The notes: generated from the letters alone by a model not told the origin. A stretch of 38,479 bases of DNA from Terriglobia bacterium (GCA_020073185.1 JAIQFT010000037.1:1-38479), one strand, 5' to 3'. Positions 6,966 to 21,178 are shown, numbered from the stretch's first letter. A program made the numbers and translations.

Positions 6966-8663
6966 ATGGCTCCGCCTTCTTACGAGGAACTCGTTTCCGG
7001 ATTCAGTTGGTCGCTAGCCGAGCGTGAACTGGGCTATCAGACGGGAGAGCCGCTCAATATCGGATGGATGTGCAGCGACCGCATCTGCCGTCTCGGCCAG
7101 GCGGACAAGCTCGCGCTGATCTGGGAAGATTATCTCGGCAACGAGAAGCGGTTCACGTTTGATCGCCTGCGCGTTCTCTCCAACACCATCGCCTCGTTCC
7201 TGGTCGGACTCGGCGTCCACCCCGGTGAACGCGTGTGCCTGTTCCTGGACCGCGTTCCCGAACTGTATATCGGCTTCCTCGGCATCCTAAAGACAGGGGC
7301 GGTGGCGCAGCCTCTTTTTTCCGCATTCGGTGACGAGTCGCTGTTCGTGCGTCTCGCCGACGCTAGAACTTCGGCCATCATCACCCAGAAAAAACACGTT
7401 CACAAGGTGCGGAAGATTCGCGAAGAACTGCCGGAACTGCGCCACATCATCGTGGTGGACGCCGGCGACACGCCACTGCAGGCACGAGAGGTAGCGTTCC
7501 GGATGGAGCAGGCGCCCCCGGTCGAGACTTTTGCGGTATATCCGACCACCGCCGAGTCGCCGTCCGTTCTGCATTACACCTCGGGCACGACCGGCCAGCC
7601 CAAGGGAGCGCAACACGTCCACTACTCCATCGTCGCGCAGTACCTCACGGCCAAAATCGTGCTCGACCTGCGGCCGGACGATACGTACTGGTGCAACGCC
7701 GACCCGGGATGGGTGACCGGCACGTCGTACGGCATTGTCGGCCCCTGGTCGAACGGGATCACGCAGGTGGTGCTTGATAGCGGCTTCAACGCGCAGCGGT
7801 GGTATGAGTTCATTGCCCAGCGCCGCGTGACGGTTTGGTATTCAGCGCCCACGGCCATCCGGCTCTTGATGAAAGAGGGCACCGAGCTTCCTCGCAAGCA
7901 TGACGTGTCGAGCCTGCGTTATCTGGCGAGCGTGGGCGAGCCGCTCAATGGCGAGGCGGTAATCTGGTCGGAAGAAGCGTTTGGCAGGCCATTTCACGAC
8001 ACGTTCTGGCAGACCGAAACCGGCTGCATCGTGATCACCAACTTCCCCGGTATGCGGATCAAACCCGGTTCGATGGGCAAGCCGTTTCCGGGCATCACCG
8101 CGACCGTGCTGAACCCGAAGACCTATGAGCCGGTCAACCAGCCGGGTGTTGCCGGACTGATCGCGCTGCGTCCCGGCTGGCCGTCGCAGTTCCGCGCTTA
8201 CTGGCGCAACCAGGCGGGCTTCCAGGCGAAGTTCAAGAACGGATGGTATCTGTGCGGCGACCGCGCTTCGGTGGATGCGGATGGCTATTTCTGGTTCATG
8301 GGTCGTGACGACGACGTCATCAATACCGGCGGCCACCTAGTCGGGCCGTTCGAGATAGAGTCGGCGCTGCTGGAGCATCCCGCGGTGCACGAGTCGGCGG
8401 CGGTGGCCAAACCCGACCCGGTCAACATGGAAGTCGTGAAGGCGTACGTGACGCTGAAGCGGGGCTACGAACCATCGGCGGACTTGGAACTGGAAATCAT
8501 GAACCGGATTCGCAAGCGGCTCTCTCCGCTGGCGATGCCGCAGGAAATCGAGTTTGTGGATTCCCTGCCCAAGACCCGCAGCGGCAAGATCGTACGCCGG
8601 ATTTTGCGCTGCAAGGAGTTCCACGAGCCGGTGGGCGATCTTTCCACCGTGATGAACGAGTGA
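6966..8663 (+). CDS. AMP-forming acyl-CoA/acyl-ACP synthetase, AcsA-like
   Basis: A 565-residue adenylate-forming enzyme that activates a carboxylic acid with ATP and passes the acyl group to a pantetheine thiol. The phosphate loop YTSGTTGQPKG starts at Y204. Further motifs are YWCNADPGWVTGTSYG, WQTETGCIV, the hinge region GYFWFMGRDDDVINTGG and the catalytic C-terminal lysine in PKTRSGKIVRR (K541). The overall pattern is closest to Bacillus-type AcsA, so acetate or a short acyl substrate is plausible. The next gene, 36 bp on, is an acyl carrier protein, which suggests the acyl group is loaded on ACP. Substrate is inferred, enzyme class is firm. Confidence 0.87.
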   Translation: MAPPSYEELVSGFSWSLAERELGYQTGEPLNIGWMCSDRICRLGQADKLALIWEDYLGNEKRFTFDRLRVLSNTIASFLVGLGVHPGERVCLFLDRVPELYIGFLGILKTGAVAQPLFSAFGDESLFVRLADARTSAIITQKKHVHKVRKIREELPELRHIIVVDAGDTPLQAREVAFRMEQAPPVETFAVYPTTAESPSVLHYTSGTTGQPKGAQHVHYSIVAQYLTAKIVLDLRPDDTYWCNADPGWVTGTSYGIVGPWSNGITQVVLDSGFNAQRWYEFIAQRRVTVWYSAPTAIRLLMKEGTELPRKHDVSSLRYLASVGEPLNGEAVIWSEEAFGRPFHDTFWQTETGCIVITNFPGMRIKPGSMGKPFPGITATVLNPKTYEPVNQPGVAGLIALRPGWPSQFRAYWRNQAGFQAKFKNGWYLCGDRASVDADGYFWFMGRDDDVINTGGHLVGPFEIESALLEHPAVHESAAVAKPDPVNMEVVKAYVTLKRGYEPSADLELEIMNRIRKRLSPLAMPQEIEFVDSLPKTRSGKIVRRILRCKEFHEPVGDLSTVMNE

Positions 8664-8699
8664 CCAGCGCGGCGGTGGAGCGAACAGGAGAACAAGGCA

Positions 8700-8957
8700 A
8701 TGGACGAACTCACCAACATGGTGCGCGATTACGTGATCAAGGAGTACCTGGAGGAAGGAGATGAGCGGGAGATTACCGAAACGACGCCGCTGATCTCGGG
8801 CGGCATCGTCGATTCCTTCTCCATGGTTTCTCTCAAGCGTTTTCTGGAAAGGAAATTCTCGATCAAGATTCCCGACGATGATGCCACGCCCCAGGCCTTT
8901 GACACCGTGCAAAGCATCGTGGCGCTGGTGCGACGTTTTCAGCAAGTCCCGGTGTAA
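8700..8957 (+). CDS. Acyl carrier protein
   Basis: An 85-residue phosphopantetheine carrier. The modified serine is S39 in GGIVDSFSMVSLKRF, a DSF variant of the usual DSL motif. The acidic four-helix pattern and the length are typical of ACP. It is not beside fatty-acid synthesis genes, so it is probably a dedicated carrier for the adjacent ligase and alpha-oxoamine synthase. AGGAG lies about 10 nt before the ATG. The 3' end carries a hairpin (8946-8966) over the stop codon. Confidence 0.88.
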   Translation: MDELTNMVRDYVIKEYLEEGDEREITETTPLISGGIVDSFSMVSLKRFLERKFSIKIPDDDATPQAFDTVQSIVALVRRFQQVPV

Positions 8958-8966
8958 CCCCGGGAC
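8946..8966 (+). other. Intercistronic hairpin over the ACP stop codon
   Basis: GTCCCGG (8946-8952) and CCGGGAC (8960-8966) form a perfect 7-bp stem with a 7-nt loop containing the ACP stop codon. No T-run follows, so processing or differential mRNA stability between ACP and the synthase is more likely than termination. Confidence 0.45.
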
Positions 8967-8999
8967 TTCGGATTCATAACTTCATCATGAGGAACAGCC

Positions 9000-10247
9000 A
9001 TGGCCTTTAACGATGCAGTCCGCAATTCCTACCAGGCCGGCATCCAGGCGATCAAAGCCGCCGGCCTGTTCAAAGAAGAGCGTTACATTCATTCGCCGCA
9101 GCATTCGGACATCGAAGTGGAATTTCCTCTCGGAAGCGGGATCAGGAAGTGCATCAACGTTTGCGCCAACAACTACCTGGGTCTTTCCAGCCATCCCGAC
9201 GTGATCGCCGCCGCGCACGCCGGCCTGGACAGCCGTGGCTACGGCATGTCGTCGGTGCGCTTCATCTGCGGCACGCAGGATATCCATCGCGAGCTGGAGC
9301 ATCGGCTAACCGCATTTCTCGGCACCGAAGATACCCTTCTGTTTCCTTCCTGCATGGACGCAAACGCCGGCTTTTTCGAGGCGTGCCTCAATGAGCAGGA
9401 CGTGATGATCGCCGACCGGTTGGTCCACGCCTCCATTATTGACGGCATGCGCCTGTGCAAGGCCATGCAGGACACCTTCAAACATTCCGACATGGAACAC
9501 CTGGAAGAAAAGCTGATCGAGCACCAGGACAAGCGCCTTCGCATGATCATCACCGACGGCGTGTTCTCCATGGACGGCGACACGGCCAAGCTTGATCGCA
9601 TCGTGAACCTGGCCGAGAAGTACAACGCCATGGTGTTCCTCGACGACTCGCATGCCACCGGTTTCATCGGGCGCACCGGCCGCGGGACACACGAGCATTG
9701 TGGGGTCCTCGGCAAGATCGACGTGATCACGACCACCTTGGGCAAGGCGCTGGGCGGCGCTTCCGGAGGCTGCGTCAGCGGGCGCCGCGAGCTGGTGGAA
9801 ATGTGCCGGCAGCGGGCGCGTCCGTATCTTTTCTCCAACGCGGTGGCGCCGGTGATCGTGGCGGGCGCGCTGAAGGTCATGGACCTGATCACAGCCAGCA
9901 CCGATCGACGCGACAAGCTGGAATGGAACGCCAGGTATTGGCGCGGCTTGCTGAAGGATGCGGGCTTCGACATCAAGGAAGGCGACAGCCCGATTGTGCC
10001 GGTCATGCTCTATGACGCCAAGCTGGCGCAGGACTTCGCTCGCGACCTGTTTGACGAAGGTGTGTACGCGGTCGGTTTCTTCTTCCCGGTGGTGCCCAAG
10101 GGTCAGGCGCGCATTCGCACGCAAATGTCGGCCGCTCACGAAAAGCATCACCTGGATGCGGCGATTGCCGCTTTCAAGAAAGCCGGCCAGAAACACCGCA
10201 TCCTGGGATTGAGCAAGAAGGAACTCATCGCCATGTGCGTGGCGTAA
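9000..10247 (+). CDS. kbl: KBL-type alpha-oxoamine synthase (glycine C-acetyltransferase-like)
   Basis: A 415-residue PLP enzyme that condenses an amino acid with an acyl thioester. It closely matches 2-amino-3-ketobutyrate CoA ligase: CANNYLGLSSHPD, SSVRFICGTQD, DDSHATGFIG, PLP lysine K249 in TTLGKALGGASGG and FFPVVPKGQARIRTQMSAAH. The usual KBL partner, threonine dehydrogenase, is absent. The neighbours are an acyl-adenylate ligase and an ACP, as in bacterial serine-palmitoyltransferase clusters. The acyl donor may therefore be acyl-ACP and the product an alpha-aminoketone. A C-terminal extension of about 20 residues (LGLSKKELIAMCVA) goes beyond E. coli Kbl. The name reflects similarity, the reaction in this cell is open. 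Confidence 0.85.
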   Translation: MAFNDAVRNSYQAGIQAIKAAGLFKEERYIHSPQHSDIEVEFPLGSGIRKCINVCANNYLGLSSHPDVIAAAHAGLDSRGYGMSSVRFICGTQDIHRELEHRLTAFLGTEDTLLFPSCMDANAGFFEACLNEQDVMIADRLVHASIIDGMRLCKAMQDTFKHSDMEHLEEKLIEHQDKRLRMIITDGVFSMDGDTAKLDRIVNLAEKYNAMVFLDDSHATGFIGRTGRGTHEHCGVLGKIDVITTTLGKALGGASGGCVSGRRELVEMCRQRARPYLFSNAVAPVIVAGALKVMDLITASTDRRDKLEWNARYWRGLLKDAGFDIKEGDSPIVPVMLYDAKLAQDFARDLFDEGVYAVGFFFPVVPKGQARIRTQMSAAHEKHHLDAAIAAFKKAGQKHRILGLSKKELIAMCVA

Positions 10248-10273
10248 TCCTCGGCGTGGAAATGGAGGTCGAG

Positions 10274-10468
10274 ATGCTGTGCGCAGAACTGGAGCGCCTC
10301 GAATCAGAGTTTGACGACATTGTCGCCGCCCTGGAAGATCGCAGCTTGCCGGAACAGCGCCGGAAAGAACTGGAGGAAGCCTACGTCCGTATCGCGCGCG
10401 AGATCAGCCATCATCAGGCGGACGGGCATGAGGGCCGGCCCTGCTTTGAACTCATCGAGAGGTATTAG
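10274..10468 (+). CDS. Small coiled-coil protein at the end of the ACP/KBL cluster
   Basis: A 64-residue, highly charged helical protein (MLCAELERLESEFDDIVAAL) of unknown function. ATG at 10274 is chosen because GGAGG stands 5 nt upstream. The frame is open back to 10235, inside the kbl gene. It begins 26 bp after the kbl stop and is probably the last gene of that operon. Heptad-like leucines suggest self-association or docking to a partner. Confidence 0.6.
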   Translation: MLCAELERLESEFDDIVAALEDRSLPEQRRKELEEAYVRIAREISHHQADGHEGRPCFELIERY

Positions 10469-10603
10469 ACGAAGAACGGGAGCCGCGTTTCCGGTACGTA
10501 ATCGCAACCGCTCAAACCATTTACGCAACAGCGGCAGACACCACCGAAACAGCCGTTGAAGGAAACCGGCTGTGTTTCGCTCATGCGAAGAAAGGGGGGA
10601 AGA

Positions 10604-10774
10604 ATGGGAAGGCTGACTTTGGTCTTGGCAGCTTTTGTTTTGGCGTGCCCCACCCTGTTTGCCGATCAGATCACATTGAAAAATGGCAGAGCGTGCTTGG
10701 CTCGGAGCAAGTGTAGACAATCACGGGTCAGGCTGGTATTACTCCCGAGGCTGCGAGTTACGGGCTTGGCTTAA
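10604..10774 (+). pseudogene. Truncated duplicate of the DUF481 gene 5' end
   Basis: The first about 30 codons are a diverged copy of the start of the DUF481 gene at 11919. Both read M-(G/K)-RLTLVLA signal peptides followed by a shared DQITLKNG. Similarity also covers about 60 bp upstream, including the ccaccaccgaaa stretch. After about 10692 the sequence is unrelated and the frame ends at 10774 without any barrel domain. It looks like the stump of a partial duplication or of a deleted paralogue. It could still direct a short exported peptide, but a functional product is unlikely. Confidence 0.65.
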
Positions 10775-10927
10775 CTGCTAGAGCAACTCGTCGATAACCT
10801 GACGCCCAGCAGCATAGTGCCGCAAGGCGACTTGATTCGAAGGGTTGAAAGAGGAGTTCAGATGGAACGGTGTGTGCGCCCCCCCCGCAAGATTACGTCC
10901 AGAACACCGAGATTTAGCCTCGCGATG

Positions 10928-10943
10928 TGGTCAATTTTGACCA
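10928..10943. repeat. Palindrome with 7-bp arms before the Tyr/Gly-repeat gene
   Basis: TGGTCAA-TT-TTGACCA has perfect 7-bp arms, 71 bp before the ATG at 11014. It may be an operator for the repeat-protein gene or a relic of a mobile-element end. No transposase or target-site duplication was found. Confidence 0.35.
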
Positions 10944-11013
10944 GCCATTTAGGGCGCGAGAGTGAAAATTGAGTTGTGTGGCCCTGAAGAAACATTAGGA
11001 TTGGAGCCTTAAA

Positions 11014-11604
11014 ATGAAACTAAATCTGCGTCACGCGATGTGGGCTGTAGCCCTGGCATTCACCGTGGCTGTGTTAAGTGCGCCGAAATTCGCCGCTGCG
11101 TATCAATCGGAACAAGGACTTGAGCACAGCCGCGGGCACGACAAGAACAAAAACAACGCCAATCAGGATAACCCAAACTACCAGCGGGGCTGGCAGCACG
11201 GGCAGGAAGACCGCATCAACAAACACGCCCGCGCATATCGTGTGCATCCCGACAACGACGCGGACCGCCGCGCCTATGAGGCGGGCTACGACCAGGGTTA
11301 CACCGGCCGGTACGGTCAGAATAGTCAATATGGAAGGCCGTATCGCATCGGACCCGGCCATCGCCCGTTCGGCGACAATATCCAGAACGGGGCCTACAAC
11401 AATGGTTTCCAGGAGGGTTTAGGGTACGGACAAGCGGACCGCAACAACGGCCACAGCAATCGTCCTACGTACAGCAGCACTTACCAGAAAGGAACCAACG
11501 GCTACAACTCCTCCTACGGCAGTCAGACGGCGTACAAGAACGCCTTCCGGGAGGGTTACAAGGCCGGTTACGCTCAGGGATACAACGAGGGCTATCGCAG
11601 GTAG
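11014..11604 (+). CDS. Secreted Tyr/Gly/Asn/Gln-rich repeat protein
   Basis: A 196-residue exported protein of unknown function. A signal peptide (about 1-29, ending AKFAAAY-like: KFAAAYQSE) is followed by low-complexity sequence built from a repeated theme of aromatic-x-x-Gly-aromatic-x-x-Gly. Examples are YQRGWQHGQEDR, YEAGYDQGYTG, YNNGFQEGLGYGQADR and, at the C-terminus, FREGYKAGYAQGYNEGYRR. Spacings of 3-4 residues would put the aromatics on one helix face. There are no cysteines in the mature part. It resembles envelope or stress-associated repeat proteins but no family is assigned. It has its own 239-bp upstream region with a palindrome at 10928. Confidence 0.75.
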   Translation: MKLNLRHAMWAVALAFTVAVLSAPKFAAAYQSEQGLEHSRGHDKNKNNANQDNPNYQRGWQHGQEDRINKHARAYRVHPDNDADRRAYEAGYDQGYTGRYGQNSQYGRPYRIGPGHRPFGDNIQNGAYNNGFQEGLGYGQADRNNGHSNRPTYSSTYQKGTNGYNSSYGSQTAYKNAFREGYKAGYAQGYNEGYRR

Positions 11605-11918
11605 TTTCTCCCGAATCGTTCCAGTCAATCGCGAGCCGCGAGAGTTCTCGCCGCCCACGGTTGACTTCAATCCACGCCCGCAGATTGGCCGGAGCCCAAA
11701 TCGTAGAGATTCCTACTGACAAGCGAGGCAGGGTCAGCTCAGCCGTGGCTCAGGAAGCAGAAATCGCAACAACAAGAACACGAAGAGAAAGACCCCGCAG
11801 CCCAAACCACGTCGCTGCTGAAGCAGGTGTTCGGCAAGGCCCGCTAGGCTGCCCGCCACCACCGAAATAGCAGCCGAATGAAAACGGTCTTGTTTCGGCA
11901 GTCGAAGAAAGGGAAAAA
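11605..11918. other. Intergenic region before the DUF481 gene
   Basis: A 314-bp gap. Frames in it are short and show no recognisable domain or ribosome site. Its last 60 bp resemble the region before the truncated copy at 10604. They contain a weak stem (ccgaaa near 11868, tttcgg near 11894), so this part was duplicated with the gene start. A promoter was not recognised. Confidence 0.5.
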
Positions 11919-12989
11919 ATGAAAAGACTGACTTTGGTTTTGGCACTTATGGTTCTGGCGTGTCTCACCGTAGTCGCCGATCAGATCACTTTGAAAAATG
12001 GGGATCGACTAACTGGAGACATCATAAAGTCGAACGACAAAGCTCTCGTCATCAAGACGGAATTTGCCGGGGAAGTGACCGTCCAGTGGGGAGCGGTGGA
12101 TACGATCAGTTCGACGCAAACGCTTCACGTCGCCCTCAAAGATGGGCAGACCATTGTCGGAACGGCAACGCCCCATGATGGCAAAGTGCAGTTGCAGACT
12201 CGGGACGCCGGTCCGGTCTTCACTACCAAGGATGCAATCGTAGGCATCCGTTCCGATAAGGAGCAAGCCGTCTACGACGCGGAAGCGGAACGATTGCGGC
12301 ATCCTCACCTCACCGACTATTGGGGTGGGTTCTTCGATACCGGCCTGAGCACTACGAAAGGCAACTCAGATACGCTGAGCTTCGTGCTTGGTGCTAAGGC
12401 GGTGCGAGCAGCGCCGAGTGACAAGATTACCGTCTATGCCAACTCCATCTTCGCCAAGAACAGCTCTACAGGCACATCTGTCACCACAGCGCACGCGATC
12501 ACAGGCGGGATTCGTGGGGACTTGAACTTGAGCCCTCGGGTGTTTGTGTTTGGTTTCACCGATTTCGAATTTGACCAATTCCAAAAGCTTGACTTGCGGA
12601 ACGTCCTCGGAGGCGGGATTGGCTACCATGTTGTGAAAACCCAACACACGGTTTTCGACGTGTTCGGTGGAGGCGCGTACGATCAGGCATATTACTCGAC
12701 AGGCGTCAATCTGAAGGGCGCCGAAGTGGTCGTTGGTGAGGAGTTGTCCTATAAGACCTCAAACCGGTCGAGTCTATCGGAACGATTCCAGTTCTTCCCG
12801 AGCCTGAGCAACACGGGGCAATACCGCACTACATTCGATTCGACCGTGACGACCAGAATCAGCAACTGGCTCAACTGGCAAGCCTCTTTCGGAGATCGAT
12901 ACGTAAGCAACCCTATAGCGGGAATCAAGAAAAACGATCTGCTGCTGACGACAGGTATCCGCTTGACGTTTGGGAAAGGCGGCTTTTAG
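11919..12989 (+). CDS. DUF481-family outer-membrane protein
   Basis: A 356-residue exported protein. The signal peptide (MKRLTLVLALMVLACLTVVA) is followed by an N-terminal part (about 20-115) with SH3/Sm-like repeats (LKNGDRLTGDII, LKDGQTIVGTATPHDG). A DUF481 beta-barrel (about 130-356) contains GNSDTLSF and GGGIGYHVV and ends FGKGGF with the C-terminal Phe typical of outer-membrane insertion. DUF481 proteins (YdiY-like) are often induced by acid or salt stress, but the ligand is unknown. The 5' end exists as a truncated duplicate 1.3 kb upstream. The ribosome site is a purine-rich AAAGGGAAAAA. Confidence 0.82.
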   Translation: MKRLTLVLALMVLACLTVVADQITLKNGDRLTGDIIKSNDKALVIKTEFAGEVTVQWGAVDTISSTQTLHVALKDGQTIVGTATPHDGKVQLQTRDAGPVFTTKDAIVGIRSDKEQAVYDAEAERLRHPHLTDYWGGFFDTGLSTTKGNSDTLSFVLGAKAVRAAPSDKITVYANSIFAKNSSTGTSVTTAHAITGGIRGDLNLSPRVFVFGFTDFEFDQFQKLDLRNVLGGGIGYHVVKTQHTVFDVFGGGAYDQAYYSTGVNLKGAEVVVGEELSYKTSNRSSLSERFQFFPSLSNTGQYRTTFDSTVTTRISNWLNWQASFGDRYVSNPIAGIKKNDLLLTTGIRLTFGKGGF

Positions 12990-13000
12990 GGAACTTGGGA

Positions 13001-13318
13001 TTATCTCGGCCGTGATCCGTTTGCCAAGTCGTTTCGCAGCCGGCGTCCTCGGTGGGCGCGAGCCTTTTTCTGTCCTGCGCTCGTTTCCTCCAGAAGCAGT
13101 ATTAACACCTCTTGCAGGCTGCGACTCTTGTCACAAAGGCGATTGCCCCAACTCACCAGCCGGGCCGCTTCCCGGAGCGTCAATTGCACTTGTCGCCGAG
13201 TATTCCTCGAACGGTCAAGAGGTTCTCCGTCCATATACCGTTGAATCATAACCGCCAAAGGAAAATTGCGATGATGCCAAGTTGAGTCAACCGAGTATGA
13301 CCCAAATCGCTGTTTCAT
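13001..13318 (-). CDS. Hypothetical small protein, convergent with the DUF481 gene
   Basis: A possible 105-residue protein of unknown function. It is helical and basic, with VQLTLREAARLVSWGNRLC and LQEVLILLLEETS, and a basic tail. It ends 11 bp from the DUF481 stop. There is no clear ribosome site. Amino-acid composition looks protein-like, but the opposite strand is also partly open, so this is tentative. Confidence 0.35.
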   Translation of the reverse strand: MKQRFGSYSVDSTWHHRNFPLAVMIQRYMDGEPLDRSRNTRRQVQLTLREAARLVSWGNRLCDKSRSLQEVLILLLEETSAGQKKARAHRGRRLRNDLANGSRPR

Positions 13319-13386
13319 CTTGGCATCGTGCCATATAGGGCCTGCGCATCCGCGCTTCGGCGAACCAGTTCTCGATTGTTACAGGC

Positions 13387-13671
13387 ATGTTAAAAGTTGC
13401 GGCGCAGATTCCCTGCGAGCTGGAATCGGTGGATAATGGTAAGTTTGAAGTTCTCCGTGGGGAGGATTCTGTGACCGCCAATCCCGAGCAACGGATCTGG
13501 TTTCATCCGCCGAAATTCTGGGCAGCCACAAATCATATGCGCAAAGAAGAGGCCGACGAACTCCTGAACCGCGTTCTCCGGATGGCGGAAAATTCAGAAT
13601 TGGACCGCCTCCGGCAGTACACGTTTATCTCTGTGGGCTGGCCCACGACCATCAGAAAGAACCCATCGTAA
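13387..13671 (+). CDS. Hypothetical small protein upstream of gltB
   Basis: A possible 94-residue soluble protein of unknown family. The first half looks like a beta-sheet with Trp/Phe (RIWFHPPKFWAAT), the second half an amphipathic helix (EEADELLNRVLRMAENSELD). Codon use in the helical part resembles the surrounding genes. No strong ribosome site precedes the ATG. It stands alone in the 934-bp gap between the DUF481 gene and gltB. Confidence 0.45.
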   Translation: MLKVAAQIPCELESVDNGKFEVLRGEDSVTANPEQRIWFHPPKFWAATNHMRKEEADELLNRVLRMAENSELDRLRQYTFISVGWPTTIRKNPS

Positions 13672-13923
13672 TAGCCCACCGCCCCCCGATGGTGGTCCCA
13701 AGCTCGGCGGCGGGGTGTCTTCGCCGATCACTGCCGCGGAGTTTTCACACTCCAGTAATCTTCGCTTGACGGCCGTTGTCGCTATTCAACGCAATCATAT
13801 TTCTCAATCCGCCGCAACGAAATTCTGCGTTGTACTTCCCGCCGGCAATCGGCGAACTTAATTCTTGGAGACTCTCGCCGTCCGCCCCGTGCGAGTGCCA
13901 GGTCACCTCGGGAAACCTAGAAG
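13672..13923. other. Upstream region of gltB
   Basis: About 250 bp before the gltB ATG. A TTGACG (13766-13771) is present but no -10 box lies at proper spacing, so no promoter is called. No riboswitch or leader peptide was recognised. The ribosome site directly before ATG 13924 is weak (tagaag). Confidence 0.4.
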
Positions 13924-19918
<5,995 letters not shown>

Positions 19919-19944
19919 TCAACCGCTTTCCCATTCATCAAAGT

Positions 19945-19950
19945 TATAAT
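19945..19950 (+). promoter_or_regulatory. Probable -10 box of the lysR gene
   Basis: A perfect TATAAT stands 38 bp before the lysR ATG, in the 69-bp gap after gltD. The -35 region at standard spacing is poor. It suggests the regulator can be transcribed separately from gltBD. Confidence 0.4.
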
Positions 19951-19987
19951 CTGCAGCGCCTTTATAAGCATTGCGGGCAGGATAGCG

Positions 19988-20899
19988 ATGGATTTCGATC
20001 AGCTGATCACCTTCATGGAAGTGGCCAAGCTCGGCAATTTCTCGCGCGCAGGGCAGAAGGTGTTCCGCTCGCAGTCGGCGGTCAGCGCGCAGATCCGTCA
20101 ACTGGAGATCGAATACGGCGAGAAGCTGCTGGATCGCGCCGGCAAGTCGGTCCGCCTCACCCCCGCCGGAAGCGTCCTGTTCGACTACGCCAAGCAGATG
20201 CTGGTCCTGCGTGACGAATCCTTGCGCGCCGTTGCCGACCAAGGCGCGACTCCGCGCGGCATCCTCGCCATCGGCGCCAACGAGGCCACCTGCCTCTACG
20301 TGCTGCCCGATGTCTTCGCCGAGTACTCGCGCCTGTACCCCTCGGTGCAGATCAATATCTATCGCAACTTCAGCCGCAAGATTTTGGAGCGCGTGGAAGA
20401 AGGCTCGCTGGATGTCGGCATCGTCACGCTGCCGGTGAAATCGCCCAGCCTCAAGGTGCAACTGATCTACCGCGATCGCCTCATGCTGATGGTCAGTGTG
20501 AACAGTCCGCTGGCGAAGCTCGACTCGGTTCCCATCTGCAAGCTCGCCGAGCAGGCTCTCATCTTCCCCAAGACCGGCTACACGCGCCAGGTGCTCGACA
20601 AGATTTTCCGCCCCTACCAGGCCACCATGCGCGTGGTGATGGAACTGCCCAGCGTGGGCATGATCAAGGGATTCGTCGCCACCGGGCTTGGCGTCTCCAT
20701 CATCAGCGCCAGCTTCGCCGCTCCGGAAGTGCGCTCCGGCGAAGTCAAGCTGCTCGAACTGGAGGACGTCGACCTGTGGCGCGAACTCGGGCTCGTCTAC
20801 CGCGCCGATCGCACCCTGCCGCGCGCCGCCACCGCCTTCGTTGAGCTCATCCAGAGCCGCACCCGCTTGCGCAGTAAAACCAAAGCCGTGCATGGCTGA
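19988..20899 (+). CDS. LysR-type transcriptional regulator
   Basis: A 303-residue DNA-binding regulator. The N-terminal winged helix-turn-helix (about 1-60) contains FSRAGQKVFRSQSAVSAQIRQLE, and the ligand-binding domain (about 90-295) resembles CysB/CbbR-type folds (ILAIGANEATCLYVLPDVF). It sits between gltBD and the ilv genes in the same orientation. A palindrome of LysR-box type and two direct GCTTATA repeats follow 42-79 bp after its stop, before the ilvD leader. It may therefore regulate ilv, gltBD or itself. The effector is unknown. Confidence 0.9.
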   Translation: MDFDQLITFMEVAKLGNFSRAGQKVFRSQSAVSAQIRQLEIEYGEKLLDRAGKSVRLTPAGSVLFDYAKQMLVLRDESLRAVADQGATPRGILAIGANEATCLYVLPDVFAEYSRLYPSVQINIYRNFSRKILERVEEGSLDVGIVTLPVKSPSLKVQLIYRDRLMLMVSVNSPLAKLDSVPICKLAEQALIFPKTGYTRQVLDKIFRPYQATMRVVMELPSVGMIKGFVATGLGVSIISASFAAPEVRSGEVKLLELEDVDLWRELGLVYRADRTLPRAATAFVELIQSRTRLRSKTKAVHG

Positions 20900-20940
20900 G
20901 CGCGCACCGCCCGCAAGCAAAAATATCGATAATAACAATC

Positions 20941-20978
20941 GCTTATATTAATAAGAGAATTTCAAGGATTGGCTTATA
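20941..20978 (+). promoter_or_regulatory. LysR-type box and direct repeats upstream of the ilv leader
   Basis: CTTAT-ATTA-ATAAG (20942-20955) is a palindrome of the T-N11-A type bound by LysR proteins. GCTTATA occurs at 20941-20947 and again at 20972-20978, 31 bp apart, about three helical turns on the same face. TATTAT at 20988-20993 could be a -10 box. The region is A+T-rich against a G+C-rich background, as expected for a regulated promoter. Confidence 0.45.
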
Positions 20979-21021
20979 CTTTCCCGGTATTATTTGGCCC
21001 TCGTTTCTTGGGAACCCAGGC

Positions 21022-21150
21022 ATGAGTTGCGCAAGAGATTCAAGCCCGCTGGCGTCGGTTGTGACCACAACATCCCGGGTCGCGACCGCCGGGGTACATC
21101 TGCTCCTCGTTAGAGTGCTCCTCCTTGTGGGGAGCGTACGGGGCGGATGA
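21022..21150 (+). CDS. Branched-chain amino-acid attenuator leader peptide
   Basis: A 42-codon reading frame (ATG 21022, TGA 21148) ahead of ilvD. It contains 7 Leu and 8 Val codons. Codons 27-36 read LLLVRVLLLV, nine of ten being Leu or Val. There is no Ile, but a VVTTT run occurs at codons 13-17. The stop codon lies inside GGATGATG (21145-21152), which is complementary to the 5' arm of the terminator at 21182-21189. This is the arrangement of a ribosome-mediated attenuator. A small pause hairpin (GCTCC 21117-21121, GGAGC 21131-21135) covers the control codons. The peptide itself needs no function. Confidence 0.8.
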   Translation: MSCARDSSPLASVVTTTSRVATAGVHLLLVRVLLLVGSVRGG

Positions 21151-21178
21151 TGTAGCCAGCGCGATTTTCGAGCAGCGC

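Noticed and set aside
10490-10603. Possible cyclic-di-GMP riboswitch (aaacc and acgcaa pieces before the DUF481 stump)
   Set aside because: The spacing and stems of the GEMM fold are not present, and the second leader at 11760-11918 does not keep these pieces.
11661-11870. 69-codon plus-strand frame before the DUF481 gene
   Set aside because: There is no ribosome site, no recognisable domain, and an equally open frame lies on the other strand.
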